Source of the DNA: Glaciecola sp947496235
GTDB taxonomy: Bacteria; Pseudomonadota; Gammaproteobacteria; Enterobacterales; Alteromonadaceae
Direction of reading: 5' to 3'
Length of the DNA: 64,000 nucleotides
NCBI RefSeq assembly: GCF_050306235.1
Contig: NZ_JBLWFH010000006.1
Coordinates: 124,001-188,000 of the forward strand
The notes beneath the pieces are model-generated. The model made no database searches, was not told the origin of the DNA, and worked only from the letters and a program-made list of their open reading frames with translations. Every line of letters starts with the position of its first letter. Positions within the stretch are counted from its first letter, which is position 1. The position numbers and the translations under genes are program-made. Positions 8,673 through 18,764 of the stretch are shown one piece after another.

Positions 8673-8709
8673 AAAAGCAGCAATACTAAATAAAGTATTG
8701 CTGCTTTTT
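8673..8709. terminator. Bidirectional terminator between porin and LysR gene
   Basis: A perfect 15-base inverted repeat (AAAAGCAGCAATACT, 8673-8687, with its complement at 8694-8708) and a six-base loop, with T-runs on both strands. It covers the last codons and stop of the convergent LysR gene. Confidence 0.9.
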
Positions 8710-9591
8710 GCCAAATGATGCTTTGAAATGATCGATAAGCAACTTTATCTTATGATCTGGTTGGCGAGTTCTAGGATAAACGGCATAAATTCCCATAGAT
8801 TTATTGGTGTAACGATTTAAAATTGGAATGAGTCTCCTACGTTCAACATCATCGTGCGCCAATGCTTGAGGCAAAAAACAAATCCCCAGATCCGCTAATG
8901 CCGCTTCTTTTACTGCAATTAAATTATTGCTAATAAATCTTCCTTTAATCATTAGTTGTTGTTCAACACCGTTAATATTGAATTGCCAATGGTCTACACC
9001 TGACGAATCATATTTATATTGTAAACATTCATGCTCATGTAATTCATTAGGATGCAAAGGCGTCCCATGTTTCTTTAAATATTTTGGGCTTGCGCAGACA
9101 ATCCATTTCGATTCCACTAATTTGCGCGCAATTAAACTGGAATCTTCCAAATGGGCGGTGCGAATGGCTATATCAAAACCTTCGTCAACTAAATCAACAA
9201 CTCTATTAGTGACTTGCAAATCAATTTTTATGTCTGGATATTCATTACAAAATTCAGCAATAGATTGGCCTAATACTAACTGAGCAGTTATGACTGGCAT
9301 TGTAATTTTTATAGTACCTTTGACTTCGTTTGAATAGGCGCAAACTACGTCGGTTGCATCTTGCATTGCAGTTTTTGCTATCAGCGCCTTTGAATATAAA
9401 GCTTTACCAGCGTCAGTTAAACTCAGCTTCCTAGTCGTTCGATATAAAAGTTGCACATTCAGAGTATCTTCTAATCGACCTATACGCTTACTTACCACTG
9501 AATTCGTTAGCTGAAGCATATCTGCTACTTTTGAAAAAGAACCCGTTTCAACTACTTGAACAAATAGCAGAATATCATCTGCGCGAATCAT
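8686..9591 (-). CDS. LysR family transcriptional regulator
   Basis: 301 residues. The N-terminal winged helix-turn-helix is clear (ILLFVQVVETGSFSKVADML, then VVSKRIGRLEDTLNVQLLYR), followed by the two-lobed LysR ligand-binding domain (VDEGFDIAIRTAHLEDSSLIARKL). Such CrgA-type regulators usually act on an adjacent or divergent gene. Here the divergent neighbour is respiratory D-lactate dehydrogenase, 210 bases away, which is the obvious but unproven target. The C-terminus lies inside the shared terminator hairpin. Confidence 0.88.
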   Translation of the reverse strand: MIRADDILLFVQVVETGSFSKVADMLQLTNSVVSKRIGRLEDTLNVQLLYRTTRKLSLTDAGKALYSKALIAKTAMQDATDVVCAYSNEVKGTIKITMPVITAQLVLGQSIAEFCNEYPDIKIDLQVTNRVVDLVDEGFDIAIRTAHLEDSSLIARKLVESKWIVCASPKYLKKHGTPLHPNELHEHECLQYKYDSSGVDHWQFNINGVEQQLMIKGRFISNNLIAVKEAALADLGICFLPQALAHDDVERRRLIPILNRYTNKSMGIYAVYPRTRQPDHKIKLLIDHFKASFGKKQQYFI

Positions 9592-9801
9592 ATTATTCTC
9601 CGATTATGCAAGAAAAAGAAAAACACTAAGTAATTTATGGTAGGTATAACAGTAAACATTCGGTTGGACTATAAGACCTCAGTCTAGGCGTTAGTTCCTA
9701 TCTGGCCATTATTATTTTGGTTTTGAGTGCCATAAATATATGTTATCGTTGTGTAAAATTAAAAGTTATAACAAATTGTCATCTACCAATTGGAGAGCCC
9801 A

Positions 9802-11598
9802 ATGAGCGTGTCAGCGCCGCAAATTTCAGTTAAATCTCCCTCTAGTCCTTACGATAAATGTCTTGATAGCGGAGTTCGTTTAGGCGAATGGAAATATGAC
9901 GATACAGCTGAAATTTTAGAAAAGTTGGAAACTATTCTTGGTGTAGATAATGTCTCGGCGGATCCTAAAGACAATAAGCATTATCGAAAAGGTTGGCGTT
10001 CAGGTGAGGGCAGTGCTTTAGCTGTTTTGTTTCCTAAGAATCTATCATCACTTTGGCAGGCGATAAAATGTTGTGTGGCTTATGATTGTATTATCATAAT
10101 GCAGGCCGCCAATACTGGACTCACTGAAGGGTCAACGCCTAACAATAATGATTACGATCGTCCTGTTGTGGTAATAAATACATTGGCGCTAAATGATGTA
10201 TATTTGATTAATGAAGGATATCAAGTTGTTTGTCATCCTGGTGCGACTTTGCATAAACTTGAATCCATGCTAGCGGATATAGGTCGTACACCACACTCTG
10301 TAATAGGTTCTAGTTGTCTTGGCGCCTCTGTTATTGGTGGAATAGCTAACAATTCTGGAGGGGCTCTAGTAAAAAGAGGTCCGGCTTACACCGAATGCGC
10401 CTTGTTCGCGCAAATAAATGACCAAGGTCAGTTATTGCTATCAAATCATTTAGGACTTGATTTAGGCGATGACCCAGATGCTATTATTCAAAACTTAAGC
10501 ATTGGAAATTTTGACAGCGCTTCAAATGATCAAGGTTCCCGCTTGAGTTGTGATACCCAATACACTGCAAGAATAAGAGATATTACCTCGGATACTCCCA
10601 GCCGATACAATGCCAACCCTGATAGATTGTTTGAAGCTAGCGGATGTGCTGGTAAGCTAGCTATTTTTGCAGTAAGAGTTGATTCTCATAAAAAGCCTCA
10701 AGCAGAAAAAACATTCTACATTGGCACCAATGATCCCGCTGAATTAACCCAATTAAGACGGTCCATGTTGTCTGATTTACACTCTTTACCTGATGTTGCT
10801 GAATACATGCATAAAGACATTTTTGAAGTGTCTGAAAAATACGGTAAAGATACTTTCTTGAGCGTAAAGTATTTAGGCACTCAAAGACTACCTAAATTGT
10901 TTGCATTAAAATCGCGTATAGATAGTGCATTGAATGATATACATTGGTTGCCTAATGATTTAAGTGACAAAAGTATGCAGATGCTTAGTCGCTTATTGCC
11001 TCAGCACCTACCGCCAAGACTACTTAAATATAAAGATAAATATGAACATCATTTAATTTTAAAGGTAAGCGATGATGCTATTGCGCCTACCTCAGAATTT
11101 TTAGTTAACTTTTTTGCTGATTCTTCCAATGGTGACTACTTCGAATGTGATGCTGCCGAAGCACAAGGTGCGGTATTAAATAGATTTGCAGCCGCCGGTG
11201 CGGCTTTGCGATTTCAATTACTGAATAAAAAACGCTGTGGCGATATTTTAGCGCTCGATATTGCGCTAAAACGCAGTGAACAAGATTGGTTTGAACATCT
11301 GCCCCCAGACATTGATGCTATGATAGAAAAGAAGCTCTATTATGGGCATTTCTTTTGTTATGTTTTTCATCAAGATTATATCTTGAAGGCTTCGGCTGAT
11401 GCCAAGTTAGTTAAACAAGAAATGCTAAAGCTATTAGATAATCGTGGTGCGAAATATCCAGCTGAACATAATGTTGGGCATTTGTATTCTGCAGAAACAG
11501 AATTACAGCAGTTTTATCAAACATTAGATCCTACAAATACCTTCAATCCAGGCGTAGGTAAAATGGATAAAACCAAACGTAATTGTGGCTGTTGTTAA
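9802..11598 (+). CDS. dld: Quinone-dependent D-lactate dehydrogenase
   Basis: 598 residues from ATG 9802, with GGAG at 9792-9795 at good spacing; an in-frame TTG at 9790 is rejected. The FAD-binding PCMH domain is clear: IMQAANTGLTEGSTPN, then CHPGATLHKLE and the SSCLGASVIGGIANNSGG segment. The C-terminal membrane-associated part ends EHNVGHLY...LDPTNTFNPGVGKM, typical of Dld. The E. coli enzyme has 571 residues; this one has a short N-terminal extension and a C-terminal NCGCC tail. It oxidises D-lactate to pyruvate at the inner face of the cytoplasmic membrane and passes electrons to quinone. Possibly controlled by the divergent LysR protein. Confidence 0.9.
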   Translation: MSVSAPQISVKSPSSPYDKCLDSGVRLGEWKYDDTAEILEKLETILGVDNVSADPKDNKHYRKGWRSGEGSALAVLFPKNLSSLWQAIKCCVAYDCIIIMQAANTGLTEGSTPNNNDYDRPVVVINTLALNDVYLINEGYQVVCHPGATLHKLESMLADIGRTPHSVIGSSCLGASVIGGIANNSGGALVKRGPAYTECALFAQINDQGQLLLSNHLGLDLGDDPDAIIQNLSIGNFDSASNDQGSRLSCDTQYTARIRDITSDTPSRYNANPDRLFEASGCAGKLAIFAVRVDSHKKPQAEKTFYIGTNDPAELTQLRRSMLSDLHSLPDVAEYMHKDIFEVSEKYGKDTFLSVKYLGTQRLPKLFALKSRIDSALNDIHWLPNDLSDKSMQMLSRLLPQHLPPRLLKYKDKYEHHLILKVSDDAIAPTSEFLVNFFADSSNGDYFECDAAEAQGAVLNRFAAAGAALRFQLLNKKRCGDILALDIALKRSEQDWFEHLPPDIDAMIEKKLYYGHFFCYVFHQDYILKASADAKLVKQEMLKLLDNRGAKYPAEHNVGHLYSAETELQQFYQTLDPTNTFNPGVGKMDKTKRNCGCC

Positions 11599-11682
11599 GC
11601 TGAGTTGCTTATAGTTTAAAACTTAAGTAGTATCAGCTTAGTATTTTCGGCTTAAGGATCGAGCAAATGTCGAGTGGTTCTT

Positions 11683-14600
11683 ATGCGCAGTAGTATCAAT
11701 CTCATTTTCTTTTGTTTTGTTTTTGCATGTTTTCGTCCATCACTAGCTCTCGAAAATACATCGCCTCTGATTATTGATCCCAGATTACATGTTGTAGACA
11801 CATCCATTGGATTAAACCAAGACTCTGTTTATGACATGCATGTTGACGATATTGGATTTCTTTGGTTGGGAACCGATGAAGGTCTAAATCGTTATGATGG
11901 TCAAAAAGTCGATATAATAAGAGATATCGACGGTTTGTTACGCAATAACCCAATATATTTCATTCTACAACCAGACCCTTCAACGCTTATTTTATCAACA
12001 GGAAAGCGCGGAATAGTTGTTTTCGATCTAAATAAAAATACCGCACGTTCAATTTTAGATGTTCCATTACGCCTAGAGGTGGATTTTAAGCAGTTTTCTG
12101 ATGCCATGTTGATTCAAGAAAATGGCAATATTTTGGTTGCTATGAATGAAGAAATATACCGCCTCGATGCTAAGACTTTTGAAGCAACCATGGTATTTAG
12201 GCTCACTGATACCCAAGTTGAAAACATGCATAGCATTAGAGCGCTTTATTACGAAAACGGACTATTGCTGATTGGCACAACTAATGGATTGCTAGCCTAT
12301 GATGAAATACTCGATTCGAGTAAAGTTATTTTTGAGAGTCTCGCAATTAACGATCATAGTGCCGATGTTAAGTTTTTAAATCGGATTGAACCTGATTATC
12401 TTTGGATTGGTACCGTAAAAGGGTTGTATAAGTACAATTACGGTAGTTTGATCAAACACATTAAATCAAATTGGCAACTACCACCGAAATTAGTGGTAAA
12501 TAGCGACCTCAATATTTGGGATGTTAAAAAGAACGCCGCCGGTCAGATTTACATCGGGTCCGAAATTGGCTTGTTAAATTATAACCAAACTAAACAAGAA
12601 CTCGTGTTCCTACTTGAACCCAAAAAGAATGTTGAAGTAATTTCAAATCCGGCTATAAAACGTCTTGTTTTCGACGCTAATGATAATGTTTGGCTTGCAA
12701 CGGACAAAAGTGGGGCTTTTCTCTGGTCGCCAGTTAGCTTGCTGTTTAAGAATGTATTTAAATCAGCGATTCATAGTTCAGAAAATAATCTGAGTAATAA
12801 TTCTGTTTGGTCGTTAAATCAAACCACTGAAAATACTTTGTGGGTGGGTACAGTTAACGGCTTAAATAAGTACGATTTAGATTCAGGCAAAATACAAATA
12901 TTTAATCAAAGCCCGAGTAGGTTCACTGATTTTTCTGAATCAGACATCCAGCTAATCGAAACTTTTGATCAACGATATCTATGGTTATCTACAGGTACAG
13001 GCGTGCGACTGTTCGATACCCAAGAGACTGTTTTTGTTGATATTGCGGAAAAATACAGCCAAGAAATAAAACAAACCTTAGATGGGTTTCCTCATGCTAT
13101 AAGGTTCGATGGCGTAGGGAATTTGTGGTCGGTAAATCCAGAATCTGACCTTTTTTACATAGATTTAAAAAATAAAAAGGTCATCAATTTTTCTACAATT
13201 GCGCCAGAATTTCCGACGCCAGAAGTTGCTGATATGGTTGGATATGATGCCATAACAAATATGATGCTAGTGGCTAGCTATGGCAAATTAATCGGGATTA
13301 ATATCGATGATTTAAGTTGGAAGGTATTGCATCAGATCCACTCAAACCTAGTTGATTTTTATTCTCTCCCAAATGCGTTTGTAAGAGATGGAACAGAAAG
13401 GATTTGGCTGTCTTATTTGGGAGTAGGCTTGTTTGAACTCGATAGCCAATCGTTTAAAGAACGCAACCATTACAATGATTCAAATATTTTAGCAGACAAT
13501 ATTTTATATGGCTTACATGTAGATCACGATGGCAACCTTTGGTTTTCTTCACATTCAGGTATACATCGATTATCTCCAACTTCTTCGAGTGTTAATTCAT
13601 TTCACTATGCCCACGGCCTATCTTCTGTAGAATTTAATCAAGGGGCTTACACTGTGCTGTCTAGTGGTGATATTGCTTATGGAGGTAACTCTGGATTTAC
13701 TATCTTTTCCCCAGATAAATTGAGCGAAGAAGCAGATCGAACTCCACATCAACCAATTATTACTTCGGTCAGCTTAGCCAGTAGAGAATTAATTTCGCCG
13801 CTTACGGATCTTACAGGAACGACTATAAATCTAAACTACGATGATTTTGGTCTTAGCATCAGCTTCTCTATTCCATCTTTTAATACCACTTACACACCGA
13901 GATTTGGATATCGGATAATTAATGACAAGAACGTGATTAATTATCCCGTTGTTGCTAACAACAAAATTACAATTCCCACGCTACCTGCGGGCAAATATAA
14001 AATTGAAGTTTACAACGCCAATAAGTCTCGAAATCAATCTGAGCCTGCAGTGCTTTTTGTAAACGTTAGTTATCACCCTATGTTAACCCCAATAGCAATA
14101 GTGCTTTATGTGTTAACATTTTTAAGTTTATTAGCATTTTATTTGCATAGAAAAAGTGCTATGGAACTGGCGTTAACCCAAGCGAATAAACAAGTAAGTC
14201 TATACAATAAGCGTCTAAATGATGCATTGGAAGCCACGAATTCACACATTTGGGAATGGTCGAGTGAGTCAAATTTACTGGTCGGAGAGCGAATAAAACA
14301 GGAATTCACTGGCACTGAAAACGCTTCGATAGTATTTGAAGATTATATTGCGCGTATCTACAAAGATGATGTTGAAGACTACATAAATCATTGGAATGCT
14401 TTTTTAGATAAGAAAATTGATCACTTTGACATCACCTATAGATTCGTGGATCGAGAAGGCGAGATTTTGTGGTACCGAGATATTGGTAGTCTAATTGACA
14501 GTGAAAACAACAATAAAGCGCTTTCTATAAAAGGAACATATTCAAATCTTACCCAATCTGTGGCAGCTCAAGAGCGGTTAAAACTATTTGGTAATGCATT

Positions 14601-16278
14601 TAAATCAACGCGAGATTGGGTCATTATCTTTGATCGCAATTATTCACCTGTGGTTGCTAATCCCACTATGATCAAAGCCTTTGGTATATCAGGTCGTAAA
14701 AAGAACGATTTAGCGTTGAATCAGATTATTAATAACTATCACAATGAATACCGCTTATTAATCAAAAGGATGAAAGAGCTCCAATTAGGAGAGCATTGGA
14801 AAGACGAAGTAAGATTAAATGTCAATCAAAGGCAACTGACATTTTTAGTTGATATCAGTGCAATTTCGATGCATAAAAACAGTCAGTCTCCGGATTACTT
14901 TTTGGTAATTGGGACTGATATTACCCAACAAATTCAAGCCCAATCTGAATTACAAAAGTTAGCAAATTATGACGTTCTCACTGGGTTGATAAATAGATCC
15001 TTATTAATAGAAAGAATGCGTCATTCAATACAATTTGCGCGACGCCACCAAACAAAAGTTTATGCTCTTTTCATCGATTTAGACGGGTTTAAACCTGTTA
15101 ATGATTCATTTGGCCATCAAGCCGGCGATAAGTTGCTAATAGAAATTGCCAATCGAATTAAGAACACTTTTAGGGAACAAGATAGCGTTGCCAGGTTGGG
15201 AGGAGATGAGTTTGTCGTGGTGCTTGATGAGGTAGCCGACAATCAACAGATTTCTAGAATCATGCAGGAGCTTTGTGATCTGATATCTCAGCCTATTTCT
15301 TTGGGAAATACCACAGTATCCGTCTCTGCATGTATTGGCGCCGCAATGTACCCTGAAGATGCGGATAATGCAGAAAATCTATTACGCAATGCTGATATTG
15401 CAATGTACGATGCTAAAGCGGTAAATAATCGACAACACAGTTTTTTTAATCATGCGATGAATGAACAAGTGCATTGGGATGTTGTTATGCGCAATAAAAT
15501 TAGGGTCGCAACGAATCAAAAAGAGTTTATTAACCATTATCAGCCAATTATTGATGCAAGTACTGGTTACACAGCAGGTTTCGAATTACTTCTACGTTGG
15601 CGAGACGGCGAAACAGAAGTTTCTCCAGCACAATTTATCCCTATCGCAGAAAAAACAGGATGTATCGTCGATATTACCATGGATGCCATAGAAGCTACGA
15701 TTAATGATATGGCAAATTGGTATTTGAGCGGGTTTAGGGGGTATGTAGCAATAAATTTATCACCATTGATCTTCAATGGGCGACCTCAGCTTGAAACCAT
15801 CTGTGGAATGTTACGAAAACATAATTTGCCCGTGTCTAGTTTACGTTTTGAAATTACCGAAAGTGTCCTTATTGATGAGCCTAGAAAAGTGACTCGTTAT
15901 ATGCAGGAGATCCAAAATAAAGGTTTCTTAATTGCGTTGGACGATTTTGGTACTGGTTATTCTTCGCTAAAGTATTTAAAAGATTTTCCAATCGATATTT
16001 TAAAAATAGACAAGTCGTTTGTTGATGATATTGACTCAGATCGTAGTACTCAATCTATAGTGAGCTCTACACTTCAAATGAGCAGAGCAATGGATATTCA
16101 AACCATAGCCGAAGGAGTAGAAACCCAAGAGCAACTGGCATATTTTGCTCGTTCTGGCTGTGGCTTTTTACAAGGTTTCATTTTTTCAAAAGCGGTGGAT
16201 GCTGCTGAGGCTAAATTATTAATTAATAAACAATGGTTTGACGTGCAAGAATCAAACGTACATAGGCTAGAATTATAG
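11683..16278 (+). CDS. Two-component propeller / PAS / GGDEF / EAL sensor protein
   Basis: 1531 residues. Signal peptide or anchor (about 1-22), then ~650 residues of two-component beta-propeller repeats (WLGTDEGLNRYDG, WVGTVNGLNKYD, WLSTGTGVRLFD) and a Y_Y_Y-like domain, all predicted periplasmic. A membrane helix lies at about 800-820, then two PAS regions (~845-1085). The GGDEF domain has an intact GGDEF at 1173-1177 and an I-site REQD five residues before it. The EAL domain (~1275-1520) has ELLLRW, EITES and DDFGTGYSS, so the catalytic set looks complete although EAL itself reads ELL. It should sense a periplasmic ligand and make or degrade c-di-GMP. The ATG at 11683 is chosen over the GTG at 11674 because it directly precedes the hydrophobic segment. 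Confidence 0.88.
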   Translation: MRSSINLIFFCFVFACFRPSLALENTSPLIIDPRLHVVDTSIGLNQDSVYDMHVDDIGFLWLGTDEGLNRYDGQKVDIIRDIDGLLRNNPIYFILQPDPSTLILSTGKRGIVVFDLNKNTARSILDVPLRLEVDFKQFSDAMLIQENGNILVAMNEEIYRLDAKTFEATMVFRLTDTQVENMHSIRALYYENGLLLIGTTNGLLAYDEILDSSKVIFESLAINDHSADVKFLNRIEPDYLWIGTVKGLYKYNYGSLIKHIKSNWQLPPKLVVNSDLNIWDVKKNAAGQIYIGSEIGLLNYNQTKQELVFLLEPKKNVEVISNPAIKRLVFDANDNVWLATDKSGAFLWSPVSLLFKNVFKSAIHSSENNLSNNSVWSLNQTTENTLWVGTVNGLNKYDLDSGKIQIFNQSPSRFTDFSESDIQLIETFDQRYLWLSTGTGVRLFDTQETVFVDIAEKYSQEIKQTLDGFPHAIRFDGVGNLWSVNPESDLFYIDLKNKKVINFSTIAPEFPTPEVADMVGYDAITNMMLVASYGKLIGINIDDLSWKVLHQIHSNLVDFYSLPNAFVRDGTERIWLSYLGVGLFELDSQSFKERNHYNDSNILADNILYGLHVDHDGNLWFSSHSGIHRLSPTSSSVNSFHYAHGLSSVEFNQGAYTVLSSGDIAYGGNSGFTIFSPDKLSEEADRTPHQPIITSVSLASRELISPLTDLTGTTINLNYDDFGLSISFSIPSFNTTYTPRFGYRIINDKNVINYPVVANNKITIPTLPAGKYKIEVYNANKSRNQSEPAVLFVNVSYHPMLTPIAIVLYVLTFLSLLAFYLHRKSAMELALTQANKQVSLYNKRLNDALEATNSHIWEWSSESNLLVGERIKQEFTGTENASIVFEDYIARIYKDDVEDYINHWNAFLDKKIDHFDITYRFVDREGEILWYRDIGSLIDSENNNKALSIKGTYSNLTQSVAAQERLKLFGNAFKSTRDWVIIFDRNYSPVVANPTMIKAFGISGRKKNDLALNQIINNYHNEYRLLIKRMKELQLGEHWKDEVRLNVNQRQLTFLVDISAISMHKNSQSPDYFLVIGTDITQQIQAQSELQKLANYDVLTGLINRSLLIERMRHSIQFARRHQTKVYALFIDLDGFKPVNDSFGHQAGDKLLIEIANRIKNTFREQDSVARLGGDEFVVVLDEVADNQQISRIMQELCDLISQPISLGNTTVSVSACIGAAMYPEDADNAENLLRNADIAMYDAKAVNNRQHSFFNHAMNEQVHWDVVMRNKIRVATNQKEFINHYQPIIDASTGYTAGFELLLRWRDGETEVSPAQFIPIAEKTGCIVDITMDAIEATINDMANWYLSGFRGYVAINLSPLIFNGRPQLETICGMLRKHNLPVSSLRFEITESVLIDEPRKVTRYMQEIQNKGFLIALDDFGTGYSSLKYLKDFPIDILKIDKSFVDDIDSDRSTQSIVSSTLQMSRAMDIQTIAEGVETQEQLAYFARSGCGFLQGFIFSKAVDAAEAKLLINKQWFDVQESNVHRLEL

Positions 16279-16440
16279 GCTTACTGGTAACAAGTATGAC
16301 CAGTATTTATTTTGGTTATTGTTCTCTATACAAAATTCTGAGAGTCTCCTAAGCAAAAAGCGGTTGTGTTATTCAATCGATCCTGCGACATTATGCGTAT
16401 GTAACTAATATGTAAATAAAATAATTGATTCAGGTTGCTT

Positions 16441-18111
16441 ATGTCGTCAGAAAGTACTCATCAGTTGGATAATCAGACAATCCATTCACCCTTATCCATG
16501 TTATATCGTTGGGAGCAAGAAAAGCCGGACCAACACTATATGACTCAACCTGTAGATGGCAAATCACAAACCTATACATGGGCTGAAACTGCTACCGCTG
16601 TGCGTAAATTAGCTGCCCGGTTAAAAACCTATGAATATCATCCCGGAACGCGTATCGCGGTGTTGGCTAAAAATACTGCCGAATGGGTGATCACTGACCT
16701 TGCTATTATGATGGCAGGTCACATTTCAGTACCTATTTTTGCAACCGCCGGTAAAGATACGATTGAATACGTATTAGAGCACGCTGAATGCCCTTTATTA
16801 TTTGTAGGAAAGTTAGACAATTACGATTCCATCAATCAATGTGAATTAGAAAAAGTCACTACTGTAGGTTTTCCATACGAAGGCTACAGTGCCGATCACA
16901 AGTGGCATGACTTTATTGACGTTGCACCTTTAGAAGAAAACCCTGTGCCTGATATGAACGCGATTATGACGATCATTTATACGTCAGGCAGTACAGGCCA
17001 GCCTAAAGGCGTCGTGCACACATATGCAACTATTTGCTGGGCGGCGCAAAACTCATTGAACACATTGACTATATCTGATGCAGATAGGGCCATGAGTTAT
17101 CTACCTTTAGCGCATATTACTGAACGCGTATTGGTAGAATTAGCCAGTTTCTATTCCAGTATGACACTGCATTTTGTTGAATCATTAGAAACTTTTGCCA
17201 GAGATGTCAAACATTGCCGTCCCACCTTATTTATTTCCGTACCAAGGTTATGGACCAAATTTCAAATGGGAGTTTTGGTAAAAGTTTCCCAGAAAAAGCT
17301 AAATGTTTTATTAAAAATACCCTTTGTGGGTAAGAAGGTAGCTGCAAAAATTCGTGAAGAATTGGGCCTTAATGATGCTCGGCTCTGGGCTTCTGGTTCA
17401 GCGCCTTTAGCGCCTGCTATTATCAAATGGTTTAGTAAAATTGGAATCAATATATCTGAAGGTTGGGGCATGACCGAAAACTCAGCGTACGGTACTTCTA
17501 GTGTTCCTTTCAGATTGGATAAAATTGGTTGCATAGGCAAAGCCTACGAGGGTGTCGACATTCGAATAGCCGAAGATGGAGAAATTCAGGTTAAATCTCC
17601 ATGTAATATGATTGGCTATTACAAGGACCAAGAAAAAACCAGCGGCGTTTTCACAAATGATGGCTACTTAAGAACCGGCGATAAAGGTGAAATAGATAGC
17701 GACGGTTATGTACGAATTACTGGTCGTTTAAAAGACATCTTTAAAACAGAGAAAGGTAAGTACGTAACGCCTGCGCCAATTGAAGCCAAAATTATGGAAA
17801 ACTCAGTGGTAGAACAAGTCTGTGTGACTGGGACTAACTTACCACAACCTATTGCGCTATTAGTGCTATCAGCCGAGGCGCAAACCAAATCTAAGGAAGA
17901 AATTTCACAACTGTTGCAAGCGACATTAGAACAAGTGAATGCTGGTTTAGAAAGCCATCAAAGACTCGACCGAATTATTGTATTCTTGCAAGAATGGTCA
18001 ATTGAAAACGACCTGTTAACACCAACACTTAAAGTAAAACGTCATGTGATCGAAGAAAGATTTAGTGACGTTATTCACAGCAAATTTAAAGATAAAATTG
18101 TTTGGCAATAG
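16441..18111 (+). CDS. AMP-dependent long-chain acyl-CoA synthetase
   Basis: 556 residues from ATG 16441 (an in-frame TTG lies six bases upstream). The ATP/AMP-binding signature IYTSGSTGQPKGVVHTY, the motif GWGMTEN and the C-terminal YLRTGDKGEIDSDGYVRITGR are all present. These define acyl-activating enzymes that convert a fatty acid, ATP and CoA into acyl-CoA. Length and the RLKDIFKTEKGKYVTPAPIE segment fit long-chain (FACL/FadD15-like) members. It stands alone with its own terminator and probably feeds the beta-oxidation genes further right (24748-35691). Confidence 0.87.
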   Translation: MSSESTHQLDNQTIHSPLSMLYRWEQEKPDQHYMTQPVDGKSQTYTWAETATAVRKLAARLKTYEYHPGTRIAVLAKNTAEWVITDLAIMMAGHISVPIFATAGKDTIEYVLEHAECPLLFVGKLDNYDSINQCELEKVTTVGFPYEGYSADHKWHDFIDVAPLEENPVPDMNAIMTIIYTSGSTGQPKGVVHTYATICWAAQNSLNTLTISDADRAMSYLPLAHITERVLVELASFYSSMTLHFVESLETFARDVKHCRPTLFISVPRLWTKFQMGVLVKVSQKKLNVLLKIPFVGKKVAAKIREELGLNDARLWASGSAPLAPAIIKWFSKIGINISEGWGMTENSAYGTSSVPFRLDKIGCIGKAYEGVDIRIAEDGEIQVKSPCNMIGYYKDQEKTSGVFTNDGYLRTGDKGEIDSDGYVRITGRLKDIFKTEKGKYVTPAPIEAKIMENSVVEQVCVTGTNLPQPIALLVLSAEAQTKSKEEISQLLQATLEQVNAGLESHQRLDRIIVFLQEWSIENDLLTPTLKVKRHVIEERFSDVIHSKFKDKIVWQ

Positions 18112-18140
18112 AAGTTAAGCAAATCTCAAGTAAGAACAAA

Positions 18141-18175
18141 AAAACTGCTTCGAATGTCCGAGCAGTTTTTTTTTT
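18141..18175 (+). terminator. Rho-independent terminator after acyl-CoA synthetase gene
   Basis: AAAACTGCT (18141-18149) pairs with AGCAGTTTT (18161-18169), extended by a CG/CG pair across a single bulge, and is followed by a run of ten T. Confidence 0.85.
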
Positions 18176-18336
18176 GTAACTCGATCCATAAACTATCCTT
18201 ATCACTTTTAATAAAATAGCCAAAAGTATAACAAAAATTAAAGGTTAGACCTGTTAGGTCGATATCAAGACTGAACGGACGCCTTTATTCACAGCGTTTT
18301 CCATTTGCTCAATTTTCAATTAATAAGGTACAACTC

Positions 18337-18756
18337 ATGTATAAACAGTTGCTAGGTGCAACGCTGTGCTTGCTGTGCTTATTGCTCAGCGGGAGCGCAT
18401 TTGCAAAGCTTACTGTTATCGTTAATCCAGCAAATTCTGACCCTTTAGATGAAAAAACGGTTCAACGTATTTTTTTAGGGAAAGAAAAAAAGTTTGCTAG
18501 CGGTACAGAGTCTATTCCAGTAAATCAATCACCTGATAATGCGTTGAGGCATGAATTTGATGAAACTATTTTAGGTAGGAACACCAGTCAGGTATCTGCT
18601 TACTGGTCAAAGTTGGTATTTACTGGGAAAGGAATTCCACCTAAAGAAGTTATGAACGATGCTGAAGTAATAGAGTTGGTATCTAAAAATCCAAGTGTTA
18701 TCGGTTATGTGGATTCTTCTTCACTTACTGATGCAGTAAAAGCAATAGACTTATAG
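18337..18756 (+). CDS. PstS-like small phosphate-binding-type periplasmic protein
   Basis: 139 residues with a signal peptide (cleavage near SGSAFA-KLTV, residue 23). The body matches the short PBP-like domain related to PstS: VIVNPANSDPLDEKTVQRIFLGKE at the start and SAYWSKLVFTGKGIPPKEV in the middle. It is only half the size of true PstS, so it is a single-lobe relative. It sits two bases before a porin gene with an overlapping ribosome site, so the two are co-transcribed. A role in capture of phosphate or another anion is inferred; no Pho box was found upstream. Confidence 0.75.
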   Translation: MYKQLLGATLCLLCLLLSGSAFAKLTVIVNPANSDPLDEKTVQRIFLGKEKKFASGTESIPVNQSPDNALRHEFDETILGRNTSQVSAYWSKLVFTGKGIPPKEVMNDAEVIELVSKNPSVIGYVDSSSLTDAVKAIDL

Positions 18757-18764
18757 AGGTGGTC

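Noticed and set aside
11597..11641. Inverted words AAGCTGA/TCAGCTT after dld
   Set aside because: They can pair, but the loop is long and no T-run follows, so they are not called as a terminator.
18248..18260. Inverted repeat GACCT-GTT-AGGTC upstream of the PstS-like gene
   Set aside because: Short arms with a three-base gap; not a Pho box and no known operator; likely chance.
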